NCBI RefSeq assembly: GCF_003597395.2
Contig: NC_133773.1
Span: 130,780,958 to 130,844,957 of the forward strand
Length of the DNA stretch: 64,000 bases
From: Chelonoidis abingdonii
Taxonomy: Eukaryota > Chordata > Testudines > Testudinidae
Direction: 5' to 3'
Shown here one piece after another: positions 10,800 to 23,700 of the stretch. The notes beneath the pieces were generated by a model. That model did not search any database. It was not told where the DNA came from and saw only the letters and a program-made list of their open reading frames with translations. The translations under genes and the position numbers were made by a program. How positions within the stretch are numbered: the stretch's first letter is position 1; each line of letters opens with the position of its first letter.

Positions 10800-11884
10800 A
10801 CTCTAAGTTATGTCTCCTCTTATTATGATTCATGTGGGGGGGGGGAAAACCCGACAGTCACCTTCGGAAAAGAAAAACTACAGTGCTCCACAACCTTATT
10901 CCCAAGCATTTTACCTCCTCACTTGTGGAAGCATGAAGCAATTCAGCTCATCCATATCCAGCTTTCCTTTTCCCTAATCTGATCACTCTTTTTGCAGAAA
11001 GAAAGAAAAGAAGAATAGAGAAGAAAGGAAAGGAAGAGAAAAATAGTGGCGAGAATCAGGATCAGTTTCAGTGGAGTGAAATGGTGGAAATCAAACTGGA
11101 GGTGTTTTTGAGAGCCTTAATAGGTTCTGCCTTTGAACCCAGAGGGGAAGAAAGATTGAGGAATATTAATGATTAATTTTCCATTTTCTTTTGGCCAAGA
11201 ACAGCATTACATACAAGAATAAAAAGAACTGCAATTTATTTGTAAAGGAAAGGTTCATAATATGGTTGACATGTTTTTTTATTTTGTTTCCATTCAGTTT
11301 CTGCCACTGAGAAAAAGCAAAGAAAGTTTCTCAGTATTTAAAAATGGAAGCTAAAAACCTGATCTTTTCACTGAAGGGATTTATTCATGGTTTTAGAAGG
11401 CACAAGTTCTTCCTTGTTCCAGGACTCCAATTTCATGAACTTTTTCTTCTAATTTATTGTAATGAACATAATTTTCATTACCAGTTCATTCCTTTCACAC
11501 CTGCTTCCCGACCTAAGAAGCCTAAGAAAAAAATGACAAGTTTATCTTCTCTTTTGGATAACTGAAATTTCAAAATCTCTATGTTGATTTAAAAGAATCT
11601 AAATGGATAAGATCACACCTTTAAGAATGTTTTCCCACCATTTCTATTGCAGTAACACAGACATAGAAATCAGTGGCATAAGGCAAGTGATTCATTTTGT
11701 GGGGAAAAAATGCTCATTTTCTTAAGGCATGTATACTGGTTTCAAGGTATGTATAAAGCAAATACATACAGATTAAAACCAATACTCTCTTATATAAACA
11801 TCCAACAGCATACAGGAAACAGACATTGACTCAACAGATATTCAAGAAACTTTGGCTAGGCTGCAATAAACATCTTATTATGTA
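10800..11884. other. No gene recognised; short purine-rich tract
   Basis: A G-run lies at about 10838-10846, and a purine tract (GAAAGAAAGAAAAGAAGAA-type) at about 10997-11043. The rest is AT-rich with no protein-like frame (longest 73 codons at 11344-11565, not recognised). Confidence 0.5.
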
Positions 11885-12600
11885 TTGGAAAAGCAGTGTG
11901 GTCTAGTGCAAGGGTCGGCCACCTATGGCAGTGCTTGGGGTGGCAAAAAAGTTAGAGCTGGCCCTGAACCCACATCCTGCCCCCAGCTGCCTCCCTCAGA
12001 ACCCGCAAGTTTCTCCTCCCCCCTCCACCAGGGTAGCAGCAGCAGCCCTGGGGCTATTCCTGGGAAGTGGCGAGGCTCCAGCGGCTATTTAAAGGACTGA
12101 GGCGGCAGTGGCAGCTGGAGCCCTGGCCCCTTAAATAGCCCCTGGAGCCCCCCACTACCCCTGGGCTATGGGGGCTATTTAAAGGGCCCGCGGCTCCCCT
12201 GCTTCTAAATAGCTGCCGGGGCCCTGGGGAAGCAATGGGACTCTGGTGGCTATTTTAAGGTCTGGGGCGGTAGAAGCAGCGGGAGCCCCGGACTTTTTAA
12301 ATAGCCCCCAGAGCCCCGCAGCCCTACTCTAGGGCTCCAGCAGTGGGGCTCTGGTGGCAATTTAAAGGGCCTGGGGCTCCAGCCCCTGCTGGGAGCCCCG
12401 GGCCCTTTAAATTGCTACCTGTGGAAGCTGGGCCATCCCTTTAGCAGCCGGTTCTACACTGGCTTCTAAATTTAACAATCGGTTCTTGTGAACCAGTGTG
12501 AACTGGCTCCAGCTCACCACTGATCAAACCCCACTGGGCCTCAGTTTCCCTACTTTGAAAATGCAAAGCATTAAATAAGTGCAAAGTACTTTTATTATTT
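11885..12600 (+). repeat. tRNA-type SINE split by hAT sequence
   Basis: The head AAAAGCAGTGTGGTCTAGTG (11889-11908) matches the start of amniote tRNA-derived SINEs. The tail GGGCCTCAGTTTCCCTAC (12538-12555), followed by GAAAATG and an AAGTGC stretch, matches their 3' half. Between them lies GC-rich hAT-derived DNA (11909-12520). The middle of the SINE (usual cysteine/serine-like tRNA body and CTTGGGCAAG core) is missing, so the insertion was accompanied or followed by a deletion. Confidence 0.6.
11909..12520. mobile_element. Composite GC-rich hAT-derived insertion
   Basis: The left end CAAGGGTCGGCCACCTATGG resembles a CAGGGGTCGGCAACC-type hAT terminus. TGGCAAAAAAGTTAGAGCTG then GCCCTG resembles the right end of the 16858-17114 family. 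The right end AACTGGCTCCAGCTCACCAC matches the hAT family at 33083-33532. The interior repeats a GGCTATTTAAAGG-type motif with GGAGCCC blocks in both orientations. It is probably two or more nested insertions. The exact internal junctions cannot be fixed by eye. Confidence 0.6.
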
Positions 12601-15600
12601 TTCAGCAAACCATGTTGTCATAACAATAAGCGTCTTAGAACACAGTCTTTCCTAGAGAAATTGGAGTTGTGGCAACTTTACCTAATCCTTTTGGAGTTTA
12701 CTAGCAACAGGTTATTTTGGTAAGTGTGGTACATAGGGCTGGTTCATACTTTCTCAAAGCCTGAAAAGATCCCTACAGGAGTCAACTGATTAAGGCACCA
12801 AAGCACATTTTAATCCCTATACATTATTCCATTTTCTCCTTTTCCATTTGGTGTGTTTCTGTCCTAAAGGCATAACTGTTACTCAGATCTAAATTAAATG
12901 GATATAATGAACATTCCCAACTTTTAACACTTGCCCTGTACAAAATAGTGCTCACTGTTAAACCATATAAAGAGAACTTTGATGTGGATCTATTGCAGTA
13001 TTTACTCAAATCTTTTACTTTTGGTACTCTTGAAGAAAGAAGTGTTTTATTTTGCTATTGTCTTTAGGTTTTATTTAATATTTTTAGAAGGAATCTGTCA
13101 GAAAGCTGCCCCAGTACTGAAACCAATTTAGTTGTCTGTGTTAGAATTCCTATTAAACATGATAAGGTAAATGAATGTCTTCACATTTTTGTCCTCTTTT
13201 AGAGTCATTGATCTCCTTATGTCCCCATGTAGAAAAGCAGTTTGTCTATGAGATTTTATCCGAGATTTGATCTAACTTTCTCTGTCTCTTGCTCCAAGCC
13301 TTCACAAGTTAAAACTCATTTTATCATTTTCCTAGTCATAAATTTTGCTTCTCACTCGAGTTTTGTAGAAAGAGTAAAAGAGCAACTTGCTTTCAAAGTT
13401 TTTCAGAGAAGTGGAATGTGGAATTTATACTTGTGGTTATTGAGGCTTTCCATCTAATTCAATGCATTGTTAGTTCATTGAATCCATTAACTTTTTATGG
13501 ATTCTGCAATCTAAGGACTATATTAGCAACCTCTGGTGGCAAGTGTTTTGTGTTTTGGTTTGGTGGTTGGTATTTTTGCAAGGACATCCTGAGGTTAGAT
13601 AAAGTAGTCAAAATGTACGCCACTAATAAGGGCTGGGGTTCCCAATATACATGCAGTTGGAAAGGGGGGGCATAATTTACCTCCTATGAATAATAACAAA
13701 TTGGCCATAAGGGATTAATGGAGAATTGATGAACTGACTTGATTTTTAGGCACAAGATTTCATCCTTTCATATGTACATCCTATTACAACCAGCCTATTA
13801 GCCTCTTAGGTAGTTAGGTGAGAGGTGGGTCTTTGGGACATCAGAGGTCTTTGGGAATCCCATGGTAAAGGATAGATAGGAGAGAAGAAATTATATAATC
13901 CAGTGCATTTAATTTTCAAGGACTATCTGACTATAGTTTCTGATGGAAAATAAATAAAATTGATAAAATGCAAGTAGTAAATAACACTGAAATGGGTCCT
14001 AATTCTAAATTAGCATGTGTGCTCTTTTTACTCCTATCGATAGGAAACCAAAGTTTGATGTTTAACTTTTAAACTTAATTGTGTGTGAAAATGGAAGAAG
14101 TAGCAGATTTTCTCTAAATTCTGTTGTTTCAAGGTATTGGGCTGCTCTCCAGGTGCTGTATAATTTTGAGGCACTTTACCAGGCAGTAGTTGCAATGTTG
14201 GAGCACTGATGCATACCAAGAATAGGAAGAAAACTGGTGTTCAGATGGCTAGTGAGTTTTCTGTGTGCTCACTTCCAGTGCACTGGAATATTTTTTTATC
14301 ATACCTATGTTCCTTATAGAGGTGGAAAACCTTTTATGGCAAAGTTAATAGTAAGCTATTATAAAAATAGTTAATACAAATTATTGCACCATTTCTCATG
14401 ATTGTTGTTCTCATGCTGTAAATTTGACCTATTTATTAAATATCTTTGTTCCTTAAAGTAGAAAGGATGGAAGTACATTCTAAACAGTTCATGCTGGATA
14501 TACACCAGCATGAGCTACCGCTTCACATGCATATTTAATAGTCTTAATACATTTTGAGGGCAATGGAGCATTATTATAATATTCAATATTATTTAGATTA
14601 AGTAGTCTGTCTAAATTGAGCACTTAAATGAACAGTAAGATGTTTTTAAGTTGTTTACTTTTATTCTCTATTGTTTGTAATGCTGGTTTAGAAGGTTGGA
14701 AAAATGTTATTTCATCTACTGACTTTGTGTTCTTGCAATTGCCAAACATTGATTTTTTCCCCCTGGTGTTTTGAATGGGGTAGACATTAACATGCCTGTT
14801 TTTAACAATTATGGCTTCAACTTATACAGTGCCATATAATGACAAAACAACTTCATTTATTCACCAGTACCATTGATTATGTCAGTACAGCTTTGTTAAT
14901 AGTATTGTGGCTATCCAGAGAATCGGATCAAGGTCCTTTTTAAAAAAGCAGACATTTTTACACCCATATGAAAAAAGGGAGAACAAGTTCAGGTAGACAA
15001 GCAGCTTGGAAGTTTTCTTTTTCATCTCTGCTTGAGGAAAAACAATCACAGAACGACTATGAAGAGAGGCCCTTTTGTGAGCTGGTCTAGTGCTGTTGTT
15101 GCTACTCAGAAAGGCGGCATCTGGGTAAGAGAGACACGGTGGAATTTTTGATTAGTGAGCTCTAGGAGAGGACTGCCCTCAGATTTTCAACTGTTGTTTT
15201 GAAAGTAGGCGGTCAATTGTTGCACAGAGGGCACACTAGTCTAACTAGGGAAACAAAAACAGACCAGAAAGCCTTACTATGAGAAGGGGACTGATATAAC
15301 CTGAAGGTCAGAAGAGAAAATTATTATCCTCAGTTATCTAGACAGAGCAGGGAAAAGAATTGGAATCTGGAGTCAAAAAAATTGCTGTATCGAGTCATAG
15401 TCCAGAAGGATATGCTAGGAAACAGGAGCTAATGGAGGAAAAACAAATGTGCAAGATGTTCTTAAAACAAAACAGTGGCAAAAAAAAGTGGTTACCTAGC
15501 AAGGCAAACTGTATTTTCTGTAGTTTTTATTGAATGGTGCAATTTAAGTCCAAGTTAAGAATTTTTTAGATTACTATTTCTACAAATATAATTTATTTAC

Positions 15601-15870
15601 CTGACGCCAATTTAAATAGTGAAGGTTTTAGAATGTCAGGTATACTGTTAGTATGGGCAGAAGAGTGGTGAGAATTGGTTAGCTCTGAAACAGAAACCTG
15701 AAATTAGTAAAGTGCAACAGTTGATGGATAAATCTCTTAAGTCATGGATGAGGAATATCAGAAAGGAAAGGAAAGTATTGTAACTGACTCCTTCTGCCCC
15801 TTTATCTTGGATGGCATAAGCTGCAATCTGCATGTGCAATGGTGCACACAAAATTGGTTTGAGTCAGTAG
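12601..15870. other. No gene recognised
   Basis: AT-rich, apparently single-copy sequence. The frames at 13242-13675 (71 and 85 codons) overlap in different registers and lack features. A G-run occurs at about 13664-13670. No exon-like block with paired splice sites stands out. Confidence 0.45.
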
Positions 15871-15874
15871 CCAT

Positions 15875-16720
15875 GACCTATACTAGCACAAACTCTCCAG
15901 AGGCAAGCACTGAAGGTGCACCAACTACTAGAGCCATGTGGGCGTTTAACACTTGGTGGGTTCACACAAGAATGAGACTCTCATGCAGGGGTCACAAAAC
16001 AAACAAGGAACTTTACTCTCAATCTGGCAGAGAGATGGTTAGACAAGAGCTACTGGGAACACCAGGTAATTCAATAAAAGGTATTACATTAAACAGCATT
16101 GAAAACACATACATAACCTTTTTAGAGAATAACACATTAACAAAATTATAACTATGCCCCAAGCTATCCACTCTGTAGGCTGGAACTTTAAACAACTGTG
16201 TTACCAACTTGTGATTTTTATCTCAAGTCTCAAATGATATAGTGCTTTTCTTAAAGCCTCAGCTCCTGGAATCGTCTGATTATGTGAGAATCTCAGGAGG
16301 TTTTTAAAAATAAGTTTCTAGCTCTCATAGTTGCAGAGAAAACCTTGACAATGGGACCCAAGTTCACCTTAAAGACTTATAAACAGTTAAAAAAATCTTT
16401 CATTTTGCGTGGCCTGACTCTCATGATTTTTGAGCACTTGGATTTGGCAATACTGGAGCCAGTGCCTGCTGAGCCCAGGATGAGGGCTCACTTCTGGGTC
16501 CCAAGCCTTCGCAAACCCTAACTCAACTACCTCTGGCTGTTAACTGGGTTCCACTGAGATTCCTCATCAGCACTTCCTTTCCACACTGCTTCATTTGGCC
16601 TTTTATCCCCCTGATTCCTGATAGGCCTCGCACAGGCTTTACCTTTCCTGGGCTGTGTTGTGTTATGTGACTGTTTAGAGTAACCACTAAATGGCATAGA
16701 GCAAGGAGATGAGTCTGTGT
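15875..16720 (-). repeat. Possible antisense LTR-like relic
   Basis: The block differs from its flanks in composition and contains, on the minus strand, GGGGATAAAAGGCC (a TATA-like context near 16600-16613). On the plus strand it has GGGGTCACAAAACAAACAAG, which resembles the antisense of turtle LTR polyadenylation regions. No clear TG...CA ends or target duplication were found. The 135-codon frame at 15744-16151 crosses its edge and is probably chance. Confidence 0.35.
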
Positions 16721-16857
16721 ACAAGTCAGTCTTACATTCACTCCAACCATGGTGTACTGGGTCTCTGTAATCTCTTCACCCAGTGCCTTTCTGTCTCCCA
16801 GGTGAAAGACGCAATACTCAGTCCTTTCCTTCCTCCAGTCAGATCCCAGAAGTTTCC

Positions 16858-17114
16858 TTTGCTCCCCCAGCACCAGTGCAACAAGCAGGTGCTTGGGTCG
16901 GCCAATGGAAAGGGGCAGCACGTCCGGCTCTTCAGTGGCAATTCGGCGGCAGGCCCCTCATTGCCTCCTGAAAGGAAGGACCTGCCGCCGAATCGCCATC
17001 AAAGAATGAAGCGGTGGCGGTAGAGCTGCTGCCAAGGTGCCGCTGATCGTGGCTTTTTTTTTCTTTTCTTTTTTCCTGCTGCTTGGGATGGCAAAAACGC
17101 TGGAGCTAGCCCTG
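16858..17114. mobile_element. GC-rich hAT-like miniature element
   Basis: The right end GGAGCTAGCCCTG is the complement of a CAGGGCTAGCTCC-type terminus. The left end contains AGCAGGTGCTTGGGTCGGCC. An interior inverted segment pairs GCAATTCGGCGGCAGG (about 16937-16952) with CCTGCCGCCGAATCGCC (about 16981-16997). A T-rich run lies at 17054-17074. The overlapping frames on both strands here are shadows of this GC-rich DNA. Confidence 0.6.
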
Positions 17115-17227
17115 TCCAGCACCACAGATGCTGCCTCACTGTCCAGTCCTGGCAAGATGGCTTCTGTCTTGAGTTCCACTCCCAGCATCATCTGATTGAC
17201 TGAGGGGAAGGGACTCCATTGTCCATC

Positions 17228-17313
17228 AAATCATAGAATCATAGAATATCAGGGTTGGAAGGGACCTCAGGAGGTTATCTAGTCCAACCCCAAGCTCAAA
17301 GCAGGGCGAATCA
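17228..17313 (-). repeat. CR1 LINE 3' end
   Basis: AATCATAGAATCATAGAATA followed by TCAGGGTTGGAAGGGACCTC and GGTTATCTAGTCCAACCC is the antisense of the CR1 3' terminus, including its octamer-like ATTCTATG repeats. Only the last part of the element is present. Confidence 0.9.
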
Positions 17314-17429
17314 TCAGTCTGGCAAGTCCCAAAGCAGTAGAGTCCAGATCCACAAAGGTCAATTACTGTATTACTAATCGATGCAGGAAATGTTGTAACT
17401 CATAGACCATATTAGGTGGTGATGTTGGG

Positions 17430-19110
17430 GATTTATGTGAATGTTTAGTGACCTGCATCTAATAAAAATGGCTTTTTCCCTGAATAGATGGTTGTTGCTT
17501 TACACTCAGGAGACCTTTTGCTGTGGTTATCTATTTATCGACAAGTCCGTTATTGCCATAAACTCTGAGTGTCTCTTGAATGACCTGTCTCTTCTTAGTT
17601 TCCAGCCTGTAGGAGTAATGACTTGATTAGTTTATAGGTTCTTTTGTTCCTACTTCGTTTGTCTGAGTACATGTTGTATCCTTTGTGTAGATTGTGCATT
17701 GAGAACAACTTAAGGGAGAACGAAGTTGAAGAAATGAGCTTTGGATTTAGTTCTGAAAGCAGTGGGGTTTGTAGTCACTTTTATATCTTGCAGTAGTAAG
17801 TTCTATGGTTTTGGACCAGTTCCTATGAAGGTTCTGTCTTCCACACCCATGAGTTCCCATCTACTGGTTGATAGTTTATTAACTCCAGTAGCTGTCTCAG
17901 AAGTCATAGCGGCAGAGGAATAGGCAATCTCATAGACAGCACAGATAGTCCCATGGAGGGCTCTGTATATCAGGTTAGAGACCTTGAACTGGACTCAGTC
18001 TTCCATAGGGTCCTATGGTAGAGAATGGATCACTGTGGTGATGAGTTTATAGTGATCTGTTTGGACTCATGCATTTTTTTTTCAGGTGGAGGTTTTTCAG
18101 GTTGTGGCTTCCATTCCTCAATAAAATGAACTGAAAAAAATGAATCCTAGAAGTAACAGATGCCTGGATCACCATGGCTAGGTCTCTGACCAGTAAGATG
18201 GAGCATAATCTTCTGGCTAGTCACAGATAACTGTAAGTAGTTTTTGCTACCATAGCTCATGGGATATTCAGTAGAATCCATGAGTCCTAAAGGGCCCCCA
18301 AGGCTGTAGACCTACTTAACAATGTGAGAGCAGATGACACTGGAGTAAAGAAGGCAAATTTCAAAGTGCTTCTTTGTTCTTAACAGCATTATTTTAGTCT
18401 TGCAAGGATGAGCTTTAGCCAGCTGCTTTTCATCAACATACTAATTTTGACTAGGCATTGAGAGCTGGAAGAAGGTATTTTTTGTGGTTCATACAACGGA
18501 GATGTACACAGACAGCACTCAGCTGTACTGCTGACGCTTCATTCAGCTCATGCTATCTCATCAACTCACTCTGTAGTTTCATAAAGACGTTCTATAATGT
18601 TGGGAGAGAAAATGGTTGACTCTTGCGGAATTCCAAAATGAGGATTTTGGAGGTGGAGTTACAGTTCACCATAATGACTTTCTAATTGTGGTCTGAGAGG
18701 AAGTACCGAAGCTGTTGCAAGTTATTTCTTTTCACTCATGCAGTCTCTTGTAAGAAGAAGAGGAGAAATTGGTGATGAATGGCATTAGATTTGTGACACA
18801 GGCAGCAAAATGTGTATGGATAGCATTTCCTTGTATATGGACAAGAGGACGCCATCTATCAGAGCAACACATATTCGCTGTCCCATGCGTTACTGAGAAG
18901 GTTCCAGAATACTTGTAGCTGATAGTATCATTGGAAGCTGTTTTTTGTTAGCTTCTTGATTAGAAAAGGTTAAGCACTGGGAGGTAATTTGTGATGTCTT
19001 TAGTACTGATCACTCTATTGTATGTTTTGGTGAGGATAGTAGATTCCAGTCATCAAAGGAGGTGTTGACATTCTCTGTTAGTAGGAGTTGGAGGTTTTCT
19101 CAGACTTGTC
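17430..19110 (-). pseudogene. L2/Rex-like LINE reverse-transcriptase relic
   Basis: Translated on the minus strand, broken frames carry remnants of a non-LTR reverse transcriptase in the right order. A block reading ITNYLPVLNL (family NYRPVSNL) lies near 18965-19005. GIPQESTIFSP lies near 18610-18640 (family GVPQGS, where the family Gly-Ser is lost). A decayed thumb block near SLHWLPV (here read around GRLSPVQGL) lies near 17975-18015. Many stops and frameshifts interrupt it, so it is an old, inactive copy. The L2/Rex assignment rests on the C-terminal motif and is less certain than the LINE call. Confidence 0.6.
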
Positions 19111-19977
19111 TTCCTGCCTAATGGGGATGACAGGAGTTGAATATGATTAAATTTAACTATTTAATGTAAAAATATAAAGTGGAGGGAAATGGTTAATGCA
19201 TATTTTGCCATTGTTTTCCCCCTGAAATTGAACTCAGAAGAGCTAATATACACTTGAATGTAATATTAGCCTTTTAGCTATCAAAATATGTGGTATTTTG
19301 TACTTCAGTAAACTAAAGTTACATTTAAAATTTCTGGGTAGCAATCTCTGGCTGGACCTATTTAGAAAAAAAAAAAGCAATGTGTGTTGCAGGGAAAATA
19401 TTTCCTTAAATGTTGAGTGTTTTGCAAAATTGCAAAAACTCATTATTTTTTCTATATACTTGTTTGGTCAGTTACATATTACTTGATTGTTGTTCATGTG
19501 GCCTCTGTGTAGTCCGACTTCTAGGATCAGTGCCTCCTGGCGTTGAGCTGCAGAATCAGAGCAGCGTCCATTGGGCGCACTCCCCTCTTGTAAAGGATCC
19601 CAAGAGTGTAAAAGGGGAACTGACTCACCGCCCTTCAGTTCCTTGTTAATCACCAAAGTTACAGTGAGCTTGGATCTCTCACAGTCTTCTCAACGTTTCC
19701 CTCTTTGTTTTTTTTTTCTTTTTCTTCTACCCTTTCAGGGGCTATTTTTGTTTAGTTAGACTGACAGTTAGTAAAGAGTATTTTAGGTAGAAGACAAAAG
19801 AAGCAATGATACCCATCAGACTCAGGTGTTGTCTGAATTGTCCTCAGGACCAGGTTGGCTGCTTCACACTCTGCTACTGAAGGGGGAGACTCTTCAGGCC
19901 CAGTCAGCTAAGCTTGTTAATGTGTAAGTTTAGCATCAACTCTGGATATCTTCCAGTCTGTGTGGATATATGCCTTA
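19111..19977. other. No gene recognised
   Basis: AT-rich sequence with T-rich runs at about 19708-19726. The short frames on both strands (60-79 codons) overlap each other. No repeat family was identified with confidence. Confidence 0.45.
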
Positions 19978-20780
19978 TGTGACAGACCCAGACCAGTGGG
20001 GTACAGGAGTCTGGTAGAAGGCAAATATACTGGCACTAGATGAACAATTTTCTGTTCCCTGAGTGACCAGAGCAGGGGCTGCCCTAGAGCAATCAGGAAC
20101 CTGCTAGAAGCAATTAAGACAGGCAAGCTAATCAATACACCTGGAGCCAATTAAGAACTTTCCAGAATCAATTATGGCAGGCACGCTAATCAGGACACCT
20201 GGTTTAAAAAGGACCTCCCATCAGTTAGTAGGGGTGTGTGCAAGGAGTAGGGAGTGAGAAGGTGCTGCTGGAGGAGTGAAGAGTTCAAGCATGATCAGGC
20301 TTCAGGAGGAAAGTCCTGCAGTGAGGATAAAGAAGGTGCTGGGGAAGATCGTGGGGAAATAGCCCAGGGAGTTGTAGCTGTCATGCAGCTGATACAGGGA
20401 ACACTGTAGACAGCTGCTATCCACAAGGCCTTGAGCTGGAACCTGGTGTAGAGGGTGGGCCTGGGTTCCCCCCAGGCCCCCAACTCCTGATTGGACACAG
20501 GAGGAGTTGACCTGGTCTGTGAGAAACACCAGAAGGGAAGGTCTAAACTGGAAAGGGATCTGGCCTGTCCCTGACCCACTAGGTGGGACACAGAGATTGT
20601 GGGGATTGTTTTCTGTTTCTCCCATGCTGGCTAGTGATGAGGTTTGCTGAGTGGATGGCAGGTTTGAGCCACTAGCCAAAAGTGGCCAAACTGAGGGCTG
20701 TCATGAATCTCTGAGGCAAGCAAATCCACCTGTAAGCACAGGACCCACCAAGGCAAAGGCAGAGGACAAACTTTGTCACA
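19978..20780 (+). repeat. Solo LTR of a turtle retroelement
   Basis: It begins TGTGACAGACCCAGACCAGT and ends CTTTGTCACA, so the termini are inverted (TGTGACA / TGTCACA) with TG...CA ends. I recognise the sequence (GTGGGGTACAGGAGTCTGG, GGGCCTGGGTTCCCCCCAGG) as a common turtle LTR. A TTTAAAAAGGA motif at about 20202 could be its TATA-like element. No target duplication is legible, so it is old. Frames of 98-125 codons on the minus strand are shadows. Confidence 0.7.
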
Positions 20781-23700
20781 CTGGTTTAAGCAACATCCAT
20801 GTCCCCGGTCTTATCTGGATGAGGTCCTAGTGCTGTTGACCTAACACCGAGATCTCTGGATCCTTCCAGGCAGATTTAATTTAGAACTGAGGTCTTGGCA
20901 CTGATATTGTAGCACCAAGGTCCCCAATCTCTCTGACTTGGTCTAGTTTTGCTTCAAGGTCCCAGTACTGTTGATGTGGTACTAAGGACCTGGCTCAGCC
21001 AAGGTTTTTAGGGTCCTGTCAGCCTACCTGGCAAAGCTTTGTTTTGAAATTTTGAAAACAAAATGTTTTAATTTTGAAAGTGTTGAGCTTTGTTCCAAAT
21101 CAGACCAAAAACTTAGACCTTCGATTTGGCAAGATATTTTTCTGCAGTGCCTGCTCCATAACTCTGGACCACCATGCTTCCTGCATACTTGCTGTAAACA
21201 CTAGCTCCTGCAAGGGAGCACGCAGAAGCCAAATGAGGCTGGCTTTGGAGCAAGGCAGCTGGAATCAGGGAAAAAGAAGGTAACATGGCTTATAATGGTG
21301 AGATGGAGCTGGATAGCGACCACCATTTATCTGTTATTCAGAACTGGGGCTAAGGGCAAGAGAATAGTAAAGATAATAGCAGAAACTGTGACTTGCAGAA
21401 AGGGAGTGGGAGAAGTCAAGTCACTGGGGCTTGGAGTGGGTGAAAAAGAGAGCGGGTGAGGAAGCTTGAAACTGGAGATCATGTCATGGGGGCAGAGCTG
21501 GATAGAAGAGGAAAACTAGGGGACCTTCAGAAGAAAAAAGAGGAGTCGAGTCGGGGCAACGGATGCAGGGAGCTTGGATGAGGGTAGCGATTTGAGCAAT
21601 GGTAGGAGGAAGCTCAAGGAGTGTTTTGTGGGGGGTGGACAGTGGTCAGGAGAGTTCTGAATAGTGGAGAGAAAGGAGCTTGAATCCAGGAACCTCATAA
21701 ATGCTACAGTGCTGCACAGCACTGCAGAGTTCCTTTGCTGGAGAGGAAACGTGGCCAGTGGGGTCTGTGGAGCAAGCAGAGGAGTATATATCACTGTATA
21801 AGATTATGTGTATACATAAATAGGATCATGGGAAGTTTGGAGGGGAGATACACTGTGTGGTCATGAAAGGAAGGGGAGGAACTCTGGAGACAATATCGCC
21901 ACTTGGAAGGTGTCCGCGTTATGAAAACAGATCAAAAATTGAGATCCTCTGATACTTATAAAACATACATACTTACTGAATGGTGAATAGTAACAAGTCT
22001 GTATTGTGAAAATAAATATTCAACTTCAGGCTGTAAAAAGAAAAATTAGTAGCTAAACAACACGTCTGTTTCCATAAGCTGCTGAACCTAATGTTAGAAA
22101 CTTCATCATCAATCCCTAAAGTGTTTGTTCTCTTTGGAAAGTATACCTAAATAGTTAAACCATTTTTATGGTGAATAGTGATTGTTCACTGCTGACTACT
22201 ATTCCAGGAAATCTCTGATATTTAATACTGGTAAATGGCCCAATTTCAGGTGCACCTGGGTCAGTGCTAAGAATGCTTTCTTACTGCAGTCCCCTAATCT
22301 GAAGAGAGTTGAGAAAACATGAGATGGTAACTGATGAACTGGATTCCCACAGCCATTGCCTTCCCTGGGGATATGCAGCAATATGGGTTGTTTGATATGC
22401 TAGTGAGATTATTATTATTAAAGCTGATACTAAATTAGTGAGTGCATAGTGACTTCTACCAACCAAAATAAAAACATTTACAATACAACTGGGACCCTTC
22501 AGGCGTGCATCAAACATGTAAGTTTCAATAATTATTCAAGTGTATGTAAAGCAGCTGGAACTGCTTTAGGTTCTGTTCCTAGCTGATATGAGGTGATGTT
22601 ATGAAAATCAAATCAGTTTAATAGTTTTTGAGGTTTTCTACAAGAATTTCTGTTTCCTGTAATATGTGGATTAATTGATATGTGATTTTAATTCAGAAAC
22701 CTTCACTTATTATAAATAATATGCATTACAGTTTGAATAGCTTCATACTGTATTTAATCTATTACTGAAAAGATTTAGTTATTTTATAGTTATTTTCAAT
22801 TAAAGGGAAACAGTCAACTTCAGAAAAATCTAATTATTTGCAAATAACATTTAGGTTATCCTGACTAAAAGAGGTTACTGGAAATAAAACTCTATTTTTC
22901 CCCAGTTTGTGTGCTTTGTCAAGTCAGTTTCGCTGTTGCTTCTGTAAGTCAGGTTCCCCTTTTGTTTGTATGGGTTTGACACAGAGGAACAAGGAGTATT
23001 TGGAAAACACCACAAAAATTGCTCAGGGGACTAAAGAATAGGTATAACATCTGAATTATTATAACACTTTTTTAAAATTAATTTGATTTTAATTTGTCAG
23101 TATCCCTTTAGATGGTCATCTTTGTCTCATTAAGAAAAGATTTCAGAAACTCACTTTTCCAGAGCACTATTAGAGAGTAGTTGAGACTAAGTGTGAAGTT
23201 AAAACTTCAGAACAATCATTGATGTCAGACATTCACTAGAAGTCTTTATTGTATTGTGATAAAATTATTTTTCACTTTGTGAAAGAAACTGGTATCCACA
23301 CATTTCCTGAAAACATACTTTGCTGACACATTTTAAATAACTGGAAAGTACAGAACACAAATTTCTCTTCTTATAGATTTCCTAAAATATCTCATCTGAG
23401 CTATTGCTTGTTGTCTTGAGGAAGGAGGTAGTAAATGAGTTTCCATGGTGATGCTATTTCATTTTCACTGCCAGTCAATAAAGCAGTGCTATTTCATGGA
23501 CTTGGCCTCTCTGTTGCTCTGGATGGAACCCCATTAAGGATTTTTTTATTATGTTTTCAGAGCAGGGCAGTAGTGACCATCTTATTACACCTAGTATTGC
23601 TACATGTGGAGAGAAACTACACTCAGGTATGCCTATTTTCTGCAAAATGAAAAAAAAAACAGAGATGTTTAGAGACAGGTTGTTTTTTTTCCCCCTGACT

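Noticed and set aside
15744..16151. 135-codon plus-strand frame with an ATG start
   Set aside because: No recognisable domain, no splice or promoter context, and it runs from plain sequence into a probable LTR relic.
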